In this document: positions 11,847 through 20,060 of the stretch, in pieces
Position numbering within the stretch: the first letter of the stretch is position 1
Layout: the number at the start of each line of letters is the position of its first letter
Origin: Halomonas sp. H10-9-1
GTDB taxonomy: Bacteria > Pseudomonadota > Gammaproteobacteria > Pseudomonadales > Halomonadaceae
Assembly (NCBI RefSeq): GCF_040147005.1
Contig: NZ_JAMSHO010000001.1
Span: 1,550,001 to 1,614,000 of the forward strand
DNA length: 64,000 nt
Direction: 5' to 3'
The notes under the pieces: generated by a model
Seen by the model: only the letters and a program-made list of their open reading frames with translations
The model's database searches: none
Told to the model about the DNA's origin: nothing
Position numbers and translations under genes: made by a program

Positions 11847-12220
11847 CAGTTCTCTCCTGACTGCCCGACTCGACGTTGAGGTCCATGCCACCAACGTCGA
11901 ATCAATTTAAAACGGTCGTTTGCTTCTAGCCTGTCCCCATGATAGGCATAATAGGCCAACAAGGTCACCCCTTGCGATTGGGCAATCACGGTGTCATGCC
12001 GATCAGGGGCCGGAGAGGGCCGATATTGAGATTGTTGCCATGCACAAGGGTATGGCACATTGACACAGTTTTTTCGATGCGACGGCTATCAAACGCCCGC
12101 ATGAAACCTAGAAGAGCATGTCACGCCGTTCTATGCGGCCTGTTCCAGGACGGTGCGGATGGCAGTGTCGCACCATTGGATTTGTGATGGTTCAACTCCC
12201 GAGCACCAAGCGAGGCAATC
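11847..12220. promoter_or_regulatory. 374-bp divergent control region between etfQO and etfBA
   Basis: No gene is seen here. It should hold both promoters. A TTGACA lies at 12060-12065 facing etfB, but only a weak -10 candidate (GGCTAT, 12084-12089, spacing 18) follows. A palindromic PsrA-like site lies at 11909-11923, nearer etfQO. Confidence 0.5.
11909..11923. promoter_or_regulatory. PsrA-like operator
   Basis: On the minus strand the site reads GCAAACGACCGTTTT, that is CAAAC-N4-GTTT, close to the (C/G)AAAC-N2-4-GTTTG(C/G) motif described for the fatty-acid-responsive TetR-family regulator PsrA of Pseudomonas. Control of ETF genes by PsrA is known there; control here is inferred from motif and position, 63 bp upstream of the etfQO start. 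Confidence 0.5.
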
Positions 12221-12970
12221 ATGAAAGTACTCGTCGCGGTCAAACGCGTCATCGACTACAACGTCAAGATCCGGGTCAAGCCGGATCACTCCGATGTCGA
12301 CCTCACCAACGTCAAGATGGCCATGAACCCCTTCTGCGAGATCGCCGTGGAAGAGGCGGTGCGCCTGAAGGAAAAGGGCATTGCCACCGAGGTGGTCGCC
12401 GTCACCATCGGTCCCAAGGCCGCCCAGGAGCAGCTGCGCACCGCCCTGGCATTGGGTGCCGACCGCGCCATTCATGTCGAGACCGATGAGCGCGTCGAGT
12501 CGCTGGGCGCCGCCAAGGCGCTGGCCAAGCTGGTGGAAGAGGAGCAGCCGGGCCTTACGATCCTCGGCAAGCAGGCCATCGATACCGACAACAACCAGAC
12601 CGGCCAGATGCTCGCCGCCCTGACTGGCCTGCCCCAGGGCACCTTCGCCTCGGAAGTCGTCATCGACAACGGCAAGGCCCAGGTGACCCGTGAGGTCGAC
12701 GGTGGCCTGCAGACCGTCGCGCTTTCCCTGCCGGCGATCGTCACCACCGACCTGCGCCTGAACGAGCCGCGCTACGCCAAGCTGCCCGACATCATGAAGG
12801 CCAAGAAGAAGCCGCTGGACGTCAAGTCCCCGGCGGAGCTGGGCGTGGAGGTGGCGAGCAAGATCAAGCTGCTCAAGGTCGAGCCGCCGGCCGAGCGCCA
12901 GGGTGGCATCAAGGTGGGCTCCGTGGACGAGCTGGTCGACAAACTCAAGAATGAGGCGAAGGTGATCTGA
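12221..12970 (+). CDS. etfB: electron-transfer flavoprotein beta subunit
   Basis: Small (AMP-binding) subunit of ETF, 249 residues, matching the family from [20 protein letters not shown] through [10 protein letters not shown] to the [13 protein letters not shown] and [14 protein letters not shown] motifs. Electrons from acyl-CoA and other dehydrogenases pass via EtfAB FAD to ETF-QO. A GAGGC precedes the ATG. The stop overlaps the etfA start by one base (TGATG). Confidence 0.96.
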   Translation: MKVLVAVKRVIDYNVKIRVKPDHSDVDLTNVKMAMNPFCEIAVEEAVRLKEKGIATEVVAVTIGPKAAQEQLRTALALGADRAIHVETDERVESLGAAKALAKLVEEEQPGLTILGKQAIDTDNNQTGQMLAALTGLPQGTFASEVVIDNGKAQVTREVDGGLQTVALSLPAIVTTDLRLNEPRYAKLPDIMKAKKKPLDVKSPAELGVEVASKIKLLKVEPPAERQGGIKVGSVDELVDKLKNEAKVI

Positions 12971-13896
12971 TGAGCATCCTGGTACTTGCCGAACATCATG
13001 ACGGCGCCCTGGCCGGCGCCACCGCCCACGTGGTCGCGGCCGCCAAGGCCATCGGTGGTGATATCGACGTGCTGGTGGCAGGCGAAGGCGTCGCTGCCAT
13101 CGCCGAGGCCGCCGCCAGGCTCGACGGCGTGGCCCGCGTGCGGGTGGCCGACAACGCCGCCTACGCCCACCAGCTGGCCGAGCCGATGTCGGCGCTGCTC
13201 AATGAGCTCGCCTCCGACTACAGCCATCTGCTGGCCGCCGCCTCCACCACCGGCAAGAACGTATTGCCGCGCGTCGCCGCGCTCAAGGACGTCGCACAGA
13301 TCTCCGAGATCATCGCGGTGGAGAGCGCCGACACCTTCAAGCGGCCGATCTACGCCGGCAACGCCATCGCTACCGTGCAGAGCGACGACGCGCTGAAGGT
13401 GATCACCGTGCGCACCACCGGTTTCGATGCCGTCGCCGAGGGGGGCAGTGCCGCCGTCGAGGAGGTGGACTTCGTGGCCGACAACGCCCAGTCCACCTTT
13501 ATCAAGGAGGAGCTGGCCCAATCCGACCGCCCCGAGCTGGGTGCCGCCAAGGTGGTCATCTCCGGCGGCCGTGGCATGGGCAGCGGCGACAACTTCAAGC
13601 TCCTCGACGGCATCGCCGACAAGCTCGGCGCCGCCATCGGCGCCTCGCGCGCCGCGGTGGATGCCGGCTTCGTGCCCAACGACATGCAGGTGGGGCAGAC
13701 CGGCAAGATCGTCGCCCCGGAGCTCTACATCGCCGTGGGCATCTCGGGGGCCATCCAGCACCTGGCCGGCATGAAGGACTCCAAGGTGATCGTCGCCATC
13801 AACAAGGACGAGGAGGCGCCGATCTTCCAGGTCGCCGACTATGGTCTCGTCGGCGATCTGTTCGAGGTGCTACCGGAGTTGGAAAGCAAGCTGTAA
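12970..13896 (+). CDS. etfA: electron-transfer flavoprotein alpha subunit
   Basis: FAD-binding subunit of ETF, 308 residues. The C-terminal FAD domain shows [55 protein letters not shown] and [20 protein letters not shown]. It is coupled to etfB. A decayed duplicate of its last 25 or so codons follows within 12 bp, then a strong terminator. Confidence 0.96.
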   Translation: MSILVLAEHHDGALAGATAHVVAAAKAIGGDIDVLVAGEGVAAIAEAAARLDGVARVRVADNAAYAHQLAEPMSALLNELASDYSHLLAAASTTGKNVLPRVAALKDVAQISEIIAVESADTFKRPIYAGNAIATVQSDDALKVITVRTTGFDAVAEGGSAAVEEVDFVADNAQSTFIKEELAQSDRPELGAAKVVISGGRGMGSGDNFKLLDGIADKLGAAIGASRAAVDAGFVPNDMQVGQTGKIVAPELYIAVGISGAIQHLAGMKDSKVIVAINKDEEAPIFQVADYGLVGDLFEVLPELESKL

Positions 13897-13907
13897 GGAA
13901 GATCGGG

Positions 13908-13991
13908 ATCTTCAAGGTCGCGCTCTCGACAGTTACCGGCCTGGTGGCGGATCTCTTCGAGGCCCTGCCGGAACTCGAGAGCAAGTTGTAA
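13908..13991 (+). pseudogene. remnant 3' end of a second etfA
   Basis: Read in another frame from etfA, this stretch encodes [20 protein letters not shown] then PELESKL and a stop. It aligns with the true etfA C-terminus [17 protein letters not shown] then PELESKL. Nucleotides also align (GATCTTCAAGGTCG, GAGAGCAAGTTGTAAGG). There is no start codon or other part of the gene. It looks like a scar of a tandem duplication or of recombination with a diverged etfA. Confidence 0.8.
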
Positions 13992-14013
13992 GGGATTGCC
14001 CGATAGCATGAGC

Positions 14014-14043
14014 GAAAGCCGGTTCCGTCAGGAACCGGCTTTC
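14014..14043 (+). terminator. terminator of etfBA
   Basis: A perfect 13 bp stem (GAAAGCCGGTTCC at 14014-14026, GGAACCGGCTTTC at 14031-14043) with loop GTCA lies shortly after the etfA remnant. T-rich bases are part of the stem end; the A-rich foot means it could act in both directions. Confidence 0.85.
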
Positions 14044-14243
14044 TGCTCTCTGCAGGGCCGTCGCAGTTGTGCCAACCCCTTCGTGGCCGATCCTCGTCTG
14101 CCCTGCGCTAGACGGATTCGCGCTGGTTGGGGTAGGGTGGCCAGAGGATAAAAAGTGCGTGCGGTGCGGTTGAAATCCCTATGCGGCGACCGCATCTCAA
14201 TGAGTTGCAGCACAATGAAAGCCACCAAAAGGAGATGATCAAC
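14044..14243 (+). promoter_or_regulatory. sodA leader and probable promoter
   Basis: No gene is seen between the etfA terminator and sodA. A weak sigma-70 pair, TTGGGG (14127-14132) and TAAAAA (14149-14154) with a 16 bp spacer, is the best candidate. No clear Fur or OxyR site was recognised. Confidence 0.3.
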
Positions 14244-14855
14244 ATGGCACATACCCTCCCTGACCTGCCGTATGCCTACGATGCGCTCGAGCCCCATATC
14301 GATGCGCTGACCATGGAGATCCACCACTCGCGTCACCACCAGACCTACGTCAACAACCTGAACGCTGCCCTCGAGGGCACCGGCCTGGAAGATGTGCCGG
14401 CCGACGAGCTGCTGGCCGATCTGGACAAGGTGCCGGCAGAGAAGCGCCAGGCGGTGATCAACAATGGTGGCGGCCACTCCAACCACACCATGTTCTGGCA
14501 GATGATGTCGCCCAACGGCGGCGGTCAGCCCAAGGGCAAGGTGGCCGAGGCCATCGACAGCGAGCTGGGTGGCTTCGAGTCCTTCAAGGACGCCTTCACC
14601 AAGGCCGCCCTGGGTCGCTTCGGCAGCGGCTGGGCCTGGCTCAGCGTCACCCCGCAGAAGACGCTGGTAGTGGAGAACTCCCTCAACCAGGATAGCCCGA
14701 TCTCCAACGGCAACACCCCGGTGCTGGGTCTGGACGTGTGGGAGCACGCCTACTACCTCAAGTTCCAGAACAAGCGCCCGGACTACATCGCCGAGTTCTT
14801 CAACGTGGTCAACTGGGACGAGGTCGAGCGCCGCTACCAGGCCGCCACCGCCTGA
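14244..14855 (+). CDS. sodA: superoxide dismutase, manganese type
   Basis: Dismutes superoxide to peroxide and oxygen. The 203-residue protein has metal ligands H27, H81, D164 and H168 ([10 protein letters not shown]). Manganese rather than iron type is indicated by [13 protein letters not shown] (G75-G77) and LNQDSP (Q149), the positions that distinguish MnSOD from FeSOD. ATG 14244 lies 9 bases after GGAG; an in-frame ATG at 14235 abuts the GGAG and is unlikely. A strong terminator follows. Confidence 0.92.
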   Translation: MAHTLPDLPYAYDALEPHIDALTMEIHHSRHHQTYVNNLNAALEGTGLEDVPADELLADLDKVPAEKRQAVINNGGGHSNHTMFWQMMSPNGGGQPKGKVAEAIDSELGGFESFKDAFTKAALGRFGSGWAWLSVTPQKTLVVENSLNQDSPISNGNTPVLGLDVWEHAYYLKFQNKRPDYIAEFFNVVNWDEVERRYQAATA

Positions 14856-14885
14856 TCGACCGACCGACTCCTCGGTCTCACCACG

Positions 14886-14922
14886 CAGCGCCGCGGCCCT
14901 TGGGCCGCGGCGCTGTCTTTTT
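14886..14922 (+). terminator. terminator of sodA
   Basis: A perfect 14 bp G+C-rich inverted repeat (CAGCGCCGCGGCCC at 14886-14899, partner 14902-14915) is followed by TCTTTTT, a textbook intrinsic terminator. Confidence 0.93.
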
Positions 14923-14954
14923 CAGGTATCTGTCATCTCAGGTATCTGTCATCT
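14923..14954. repeat. tandem 16-bp duplication
   Basis: Two identical adjacent copies of CAGGTATCTGTCATCT occupy 14923-14938 and 14939-14954, directly after the sodA terminator T tract. Confidence 0.9.
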
Positions 14955-15010
14955 GCGCCCTGATATGATCTCGACGCCGCCAGGACGCCTCGTGGCGGCA
15001 TCCTGCCTTG

Positions 15011-15091
15011 CTTGCCCCTTGCCCCTTGCCCCTTGCCCCTTGCCCCTTGCCCCTTGCCCCTTGCCCCTTGCCCCTTGCCCCTTGCCCCTTG
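15011..15091. repeat. CTTGCCC heptamer array (about 11.6 copies)
   Basis: An uninterrupted 7 bp tandem repeat spans 81 bp with no variant units. On the minus strand it reads (GGGGCAA)n: four-G runs separated by three bases, an arrangement that can fold into G-quadruplexes. It lies between sodA and the nrd promoter, about 48 bp upstream of the first NrdR-like box. Copy number is likely to vary between strains. Confidence 0.95.
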
Positions 15092-15138
15092 TCATGCGGC
15101 CGACTGTGCGCCTCTCTTGTGTCAAAATGTCTTCTACA

Positions 15139-15154
15139 CCACAACATATGGTAT
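15139..15154. promoter_or_regulatory. third, weaker NrdR-like box
   Basis: CCACAACATATGGTAT matches the core of the NrdR consensus acaCwAtATaTwGtgt at most positions. It lies 30 bp upstream of the next box, near the helical phasing of the other pair. Confidence 0.45.
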
Positions 15155-15168
15155 TTCAAGGGTGACGA

Positions 15169-15184
15169 ATTCTATATATGGTGT
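15169..15184. promoter_or_regulatory. NrdR box 1
   Basis: ATTCTATATATGGTGT fits the NrdR consensus acaCwAtATaTwGtgt well. NrdR is the (d)ATP-sensing repressor of ribonucleotide reductase genes. A plausible -10 (TATGGT, 15177-15182) overlaps it. Confidence 0.8.
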
Positions 15185-15200
15185 ATCCTTCCCTTCGTAG

Positions 15201-15216
15201 ACGCCATATATAGTTT
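15201..15216. promoter_or_regulatory. NrdR box 2
   Basis: ACGCCATATATAGTTT fits the NrdR consensus. It starts 32 bp after box 1, three helical turns, the spacing typical for paired NrdR boxes upstream of nrd operons. It ends 22 bp before the nrdH start. Confidence 0.8.
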
Positions 15217-15238
15217 TCCTGCCACAGGGAGTGTCACC

Positions 15239-15466
15239 ATGGAAATTGAAGTCTATACCCGTCCGGCCTGCCCCCAGTGCACGGCCACCTGTCGCACCCT
15301 GGAGCGCCAGGGCATCGCCTACCGCCTGATCGACCTGGAGCGTGACCCGGACGCCCGCCAGCGTGTCGTGGCCCTTGGCCACCGCCAGCTGCCCGTGGTG
15401 GTTGCCGGCGCCGAGCACTGGTCCGGCTTTCGTCCGGACCGCCTCGGCCATCTGGCCCGGGCGTGA
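15239..15466 (+). CDS. nrdH: glutaredoxin-like NrdH
   Basis: Small thioredoxin-fold electron donor for class Ib ribonucleotide reductase, 75 residues. It has the redox pair C11-P-Q-C14 and the family signature [20 protein letters not shown]. The start follows AGGGAG at 15226-15231. It is the first gene of nrdHIEF and overlaps or abuts nrdI. Confidence 0.93.
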   Translation: MEIEVYTRPACPQCTATCRTLERQGIAYRLIDLERDPDARQRVVALGHRQLPVVVAGAEHWSGFRPDRLGHLARA

Positions 15467-15468
15467 TC

Positions 15469-15894
15469 ATGCCCCCACCGTGGACTGCAGCGCCGGAGTT
15501 GATCTACTTCTCGACCCGCTCCGGCAATACCCATCGCTTTATCCAGAAGCTGGATCTGCCCGCGCGGCGCATCCCGTTCGAGCGCGCTGCGCCGCTGCCT
15601 GAAGCGACGCACCCCTTCATCCTGGTCACGCCCACCTACGGTGGGGGCCAGGCGAAGGGGGCGGTACCGGCGCCGGTGATCCGTTTCCTCAACGACGCCG
15701 CCAATCGGGCCCTGCTGCGCGGGGTGATCGCCGCCGGCAATACCAACTTCGGCGCCGCCTACGGGTTGGCCGGGCGCATCATCGCCGAGAAGTGCAGAGT
15801 CCCGCTGCTGTATCGATTCGAGTTGCTGGGCACGGACAACGACGTGACCCGGGTTTGCAAGGGAGTGAGAGAGTTTTGGACACGACAATCCTGA
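15469..15894 (+). CDS. nrdI: flavodoxin-like NrdI
   Basis: FMN protein that supplies the oxidant for assembling the Mn(III)2-tyrosyl radical cofactor in NrdF. The protein (141 residues from ATG 15469) shows the flavin loop [24 protein letters not shown] and [16 protein letters not shown]. An overlapping GTG at 15463 would add two residues and couple it to the nrdH stop. Position inside nrdHIEF supports the assignment. Confidence 0.92.
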   Translation: MPPPWTAAPELIYFSTRSGNTHRFIQKLDLPARRIPFERAAPLPEATHPFILVTPTYGGGQAKGAVPAPVIRFLNDAANRALLRGVIAAGNTNFGAAYGLAGRIIAEKCRVPLLYRFELLGTDNDVTRVCKGVREFWTRQS

Positions 15895-18038
15895 CCCCGC
15901 CACGCCGCCAGGCGGAGAGCGCCGCGCGCGAACTGGACTACCATGCGCTGAACGCCATGCTCAACCTGTATGGTCCCGACGGGCGCCTGCAGCTGGCACG
16001 CGACCGGGAGGCGGTACGCCAGTACTTCCTGCAGCACGTCAACCAGAACACGGTGTTCTTCCACTCGCTGGAGGAGAAGCTCGACTACCTGATCGAGCAG
16101 GAGTACTACGAGCCGGAGGTGCTGGCACAGTACGATGCCAGCTTCATCAAGTCGCTGTTTGAGCAGGCCTATGCCTGGAAGTTTCGCTTCCCGAGCTTCC
16201 TCGGCGCCTTCAAGTACTACACCAGCTACACCCTGAAGACCTTCGATGGGCGCCGCTATCTGGAGCGCTTCGAGGATCGGGTATGCATGGTGGCCCTGAC
16301 CCTGGCTCGCGGTGACGAGACGCTGGCCCGGTCGCTGGTGGACGAGATCGTTACCGGTCGTTTCCAGCCGGCCACGCCCACCTTCCTCAATGCCGGCAAG
16401 CGTCAACGCGGCGAGCTGGTCTCCTGCTTCCTGCTGCGCCTCGAGGACAACATGGAGTCCATCGGGCGGGGCATCAACTCGGCCCTGCAGCTCTCCAAGC
16501 GTGGCGGAGGCGTGGCCCTGTTGCTCAGCAACATCCGCGAGGCGGGTGCCCCGATCAAGCGCATCGAGAACCAGTCATCGGGCATCATCCCGATCATGAA
16601 ACTGCTCGAGGATGCCTTCTCCTACGCCAACCAGCTGGGGGCCCGCCAGGGGGCGGGGGCGGTCTACCTCAATGCCCACCACCCCGACATCCTGCGCTTC
16701 CTCGACACCAAGCGCGAGAATGCCGATGAGAAGGTGCGCATCAAGACCCTCTCGCTGGGGGTCACCATCCCCGACATCACCTTCGATCTCGCCAGGCGCA
16801 ACGCGCCGATGTATCTCTTCTCGCCCTACGATGTGGAGCGTGTCTACGGCATCCCCTTCGGAGACATCAGCGTCACCGAGAAGTACCACGAGATGGTCGA
16901 TGACCGGCGTATCCGCAAGACCAGGATCGACGCCCGGGCCTTCTTCCAGGCCCTGGCCGAGGTGCAGTTCGAGTCTGGCTATCCCTATGTGATGTTCGAA
17001 GACAATGCCAACCGCGCCAATCCCATCGCCGGGCGCATCAATATGAGCAACCTCTGCTCGGAGATCCTGCAGGTCAACACACCCAGCGAATTCGGCGAAG
17101 ATCTTGGCTATCGCCGCGTAGGGGAGGATATCTCCTGTAACCTGGGCTCGCTGAACATCGCCCGGGTGATGGATTCGGGTGATATCGGCAGCAGTGTCGA
17201 GGTCGCCGTGCGCGGCCTGACCGCGGTGGCCGAGATGACCGAGATCGCCTCGGTGCCCTCGGTGGCCAACGGCAACGCCCGCTCGCGGGCCATCGGCCTG
17301 GGGCAGATGAACCTGCATGGCTTCCTGGCCCGGGAACATATCCACTACGGCTCGCCGGAGGCGCTGGAGTTCACCAGTGTCTACTTCGCCTGCGTGGCCT
17401 ACCATGCCATCGCCGCCTCCAACCGGCTGGCCAGAGAGCGCGGCGAGGCCTTCGCCGGCTTCGAGGCGTCCGCCTACGCCAGCGGCACCTTCTTCGACCG
17501 GTACACCGAGCGCGACTGGCTGCCGCGCATCGAACGTGTCCAAGCGTTGTTCAAGCGCTTCGGCATCACGCTGCCGACGCGCGCTGACTGGGCAGTGCTC
17601 AAGTCGGCGGTGATGACCCATGGGCTCTACAACCGCTACCTGCAGGCGGTGCCGCCCACCGGGTCGATCTCCTACATCAATCATGCCACCTCCAGCATCC
17701 ACCCGGTGGCCTCGCCGATCGAGATCCGCAAGGAGGGCAAGCTGGGACGGGTCTACTATCCGGCGCCCTATCTCGACGACGACAACCTGGCGTTCTATCG
17801 CGACGCCTACGAGATCGGACCCGAGGCGATCATCGATACCTACGCCGCGGCCTCGGAGCACGTCGATCAGGGGTTGTCGCTGACGCTTTTCTTCCCCGAT
17901 ACCGCCACCACCCGCGATATCAACCGCGCGCAGATCAGCGCCTGGCGCAAGGGGATCAAGACTCTCTACTACGTGCGCCTGCGCCAGAGTGCCCTGGAGG
18001 GTACCGAGGTCGAAGGCTGCGTCTCCTGCACACTCTAG
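15876..18038 (+). CDS. nrdE: class Ib ribonucleotide reductase alpha subunit
   Basis: Catalytic subunit reducing ribonucleoside diphosphates. No in-frame ATG suits the N-terminus; TTG 15876 with GGGAG at 15861-15865, overlapping nrdI by 19 bp, gives 720 residues starting (M)DTTILTPP, a normal NrdE length. There is no N-terminal ATP cone, as expected for class Ib. Visible active-site pieces are [34 protein letters not shown] and the C-terminal redox pair CVSCTL that NrdH would reduce. A 169 bp palindromic gap separates it from nrdF. Confidence 0.93.
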   Translation: MDTTILTPPRRQAESAARELDYHALNAMLNLYGPDGRLQLARDREAVRQYFLQHVNQNTVFFHSLEEKLDYLIEQEYYEPEVLAQYDASFIKSLFEQAYAWKFRFPSFLGAFKYYTSYTLKTFDGRRYLERFEDRVCMVALTLARGDETLARSLVDEIVTGRFQPATPTFLNAGKRQRGELVSCFLLRLEDNMESIGRGINSALQLSKRGGGVALLLSNIREAGAPIKRIENQSSGIIPIMKLLEDAFSYANQLGARQGAGAVYLNAHHPDILRFLDTKRENADEKVRIKTLSLGVTIPDITFDLARRNAPMYLFSPYDVERVYGIPFGDISVTEKYHEMVDDRRIRKTRIDARAFFQALAEVQFESGYPYVMFEDNANRANPIAGRINMSNLCSEILQVNTPSEFGEDLGYRRVGEDISCNLGSLNIARVMDSGDIGSSVEVAVRGLTAVAEMTEIASVPSVANGNARSRAIGLGQMNLHGFLAREHIHYGSPEALEFTSVYFACVAYHAIAASNRLARERGEAFAGFEASAYASGTFFDRYTERDWLPRIERVQALFKRFGITLPTRADWAVLKSAVMTHGLYNRYLQAVPPTGSISYINHATSSIHPVASPIEIRKEGKLGRVYYPAPYLDDDNLAFYRDAYEIGPEAIIDTYAAASEHVDQGLSLTLFFPDTATTRDINRAQISAWRKGIKTLYYVRLRQSALEGTEVEGCVSCTL

Positions 18039-18069
18039 GAAAACATGATTCGCTACTGCGCTCGATATC

Positions 18070-18142
18070 CTGGCCCCCGGCGGTACTCGGAATCCTCATG
18101 TAGCAGGCTACATTCCGGTTCCTGCGTGCCGGCGGTGGCCAG
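18070..18142. repeat. long imperfect palindrome between nrdE and nrdF
   Basis: Nested inverted repeats fill the gap: outer arms 18070-18083 and 18129-18142 (14 bp, 2 mismatches), middle arms CGGAAT (18088-18093) and ATTCCG (18112-18117), inner hairpin ATGTAG (18098-18103), loop CAGG, CTACAT (18108-18113). No T tract follows. It may tune nrdE:nrdF expression or protect the nrdE mRNA end. Confidence 0.85.
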
Positions 18143-18201
18143 CCTCTCTTCGCTCGTTGCGCAAATCAGCGTTTCCCTGATCCCTTTATTTAGACAAGTG
18201 A

Positions 18202-19200
<999 letters not shown>

Positions 19201-19295
19201 TGCGATTGCCTCGCTCTTCCAGGGTTGGAGGGGGAGGCTATCTCCTGCGGCTGGCTGGATAACGGTGTGCCTCGGGTGTCTTTCGAGAGCGTGAC

Positions 19296-19688
19296 TTACC
19301 CGGCGCTGAGCCAGTAGCGCAGCCGTTGCACCGGGCCTGGCTGTGAGCGGGGCTGGTGCCTCTCCAGCCTGGCAATGGCCTCCAGCAGTGGCTGCCGGAT
19401 AGCCTGAAGATGATGCTGACAGAGCCGCTTGCCGAGGGCGCCTGGGCACTGCGCCATCAGCAGTCCGGCATGATAGACCGCCGTGCCCAGTGGTTCGGCC
19501 ACGTCGGGAGCCCCCTGGGCATCGCGCCGGCAGCGTTCCAGTTCGCTGGTGAGCAGGGTGAGGGTACGGGCATCCAGCCAGCAGGGCGTATCATCACCCT
19601 GCGTCTGCGCACTCACCCGCTCCAGAAGCTCCCTAAAGGAGACCTCGAGAAAGATGCAATGGTAGCGGAGCTGCGGGGAGGGTGGCAT
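19296..19688 (-). CDS. uncharacterised Fur-box protein
   Basis: A 130-residue soluble, mostly helical protein I do not recognise. It has no signal peptide or membrane helix, and scattered Cys and His (PCWLDARTL, ELERCRRD, QCPGALGKRLCQHH). A real gene is supported by AAGGAG just before ATG 19688 and a well-matched Fur box 12-34 bp upstream of the start. It lies convergent with nrdF and beside the siderophore locus, so a role under iron starvation is likely, but the activity is unknown. Confidence 0.75.
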   Translation of the reverse strand: MPPSPQLRYHCIFLEVSFRELLERVSAQTQGDDTPCWLDARTLTLLTSELERCRRDAQGAPDVAEPLGTAVYHAGLLMAQCPGALGKRLCQHHLQAIRQPLLEAIARLERHQPRSQPGPVQRLRYWLSAG

Positions 19689-19700
19689 GACTTGCTCCTT

Positions 19701-19723
19701 ATGATATTAATTCTCAATATCAT
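19701..19723. promoter_or_regulatory. Fur box of the 130-residue orphan gene
   Basis: A palindrome ATGATATT-N7-AATATCAT contains a 19-mer (19703-19721) that matches GATAATGATAATCATTATC at 14 of 19 positions. It lies directly upstream of the minus-strand gene and could also serve the plus strand. Confidence 0.8.
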
Positions 19724-19795
19724 TCTTATCCGGGAGCCTTCTCTTGTCAATGCCAAAGCCAGAGCTGTAATTAGCTCGGGTTGACATGCAAGGTA

Positions 19796-20038
19796 ATGTC
19801 ACCCAAACCAATAATCAGTAGCGATTACCAGTTGTATTTGATTGTGAGGGAAGATCTGCCGAAGGGTCTGCATAAAGAGGTGCAGGCCTATTCTGCCGTT
19901 AGCTCGATGATCTGCCAGACCCTGCTGTCGGAGGGGCCTTCATCGAGATCGGCGCAGGTATCGGCGGCCGGCGCCTGGTCTGTCGAGGCAGACTCCCCCG
20001 TGGAGTGGGCGGGGTGCATCGGGGGGCGTCAGCGGTGA
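19796..20038 (+). CDS. possible small protein of unknown function
   Basis: An open frame of 80 residues (TTG 19781 would add 5) with acceptable codon usage fills most of the otherwise gene-free stretch 19689-20060. It begins MSPKPIISSDYQLYLIV. I recognise no family and the ribosome site is weak (AAGG with short spacing). It starts 72 bp after the Fur box. It may be spurious. Confidence 0.3.
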   Translation: MSPKPIISSDYQLYLIVREDLPKGLHKEVQAYSAVSSMICQTLLSEGPSSRSAQVSAAGAWSVEADSPVEWAGCIGGRQR

Positions 20039-20060
20039 TATGTGCCGGGGTGGGGCCTGG

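Noticed and set aside
15011..15091. Heptamer array as a CRISPR array
   Set aside because: There are no spacers; units are 7 bp and contiguous, and no cas genes are near. It is a simple VNTR.
15008..15466. A longer nrdH starting within the heptamer repeat
   Set aside because: The frame is open through the repeat by chance (PLAPCPL run); the conserved NrdH start is ATG 15239 with AGGGAG.
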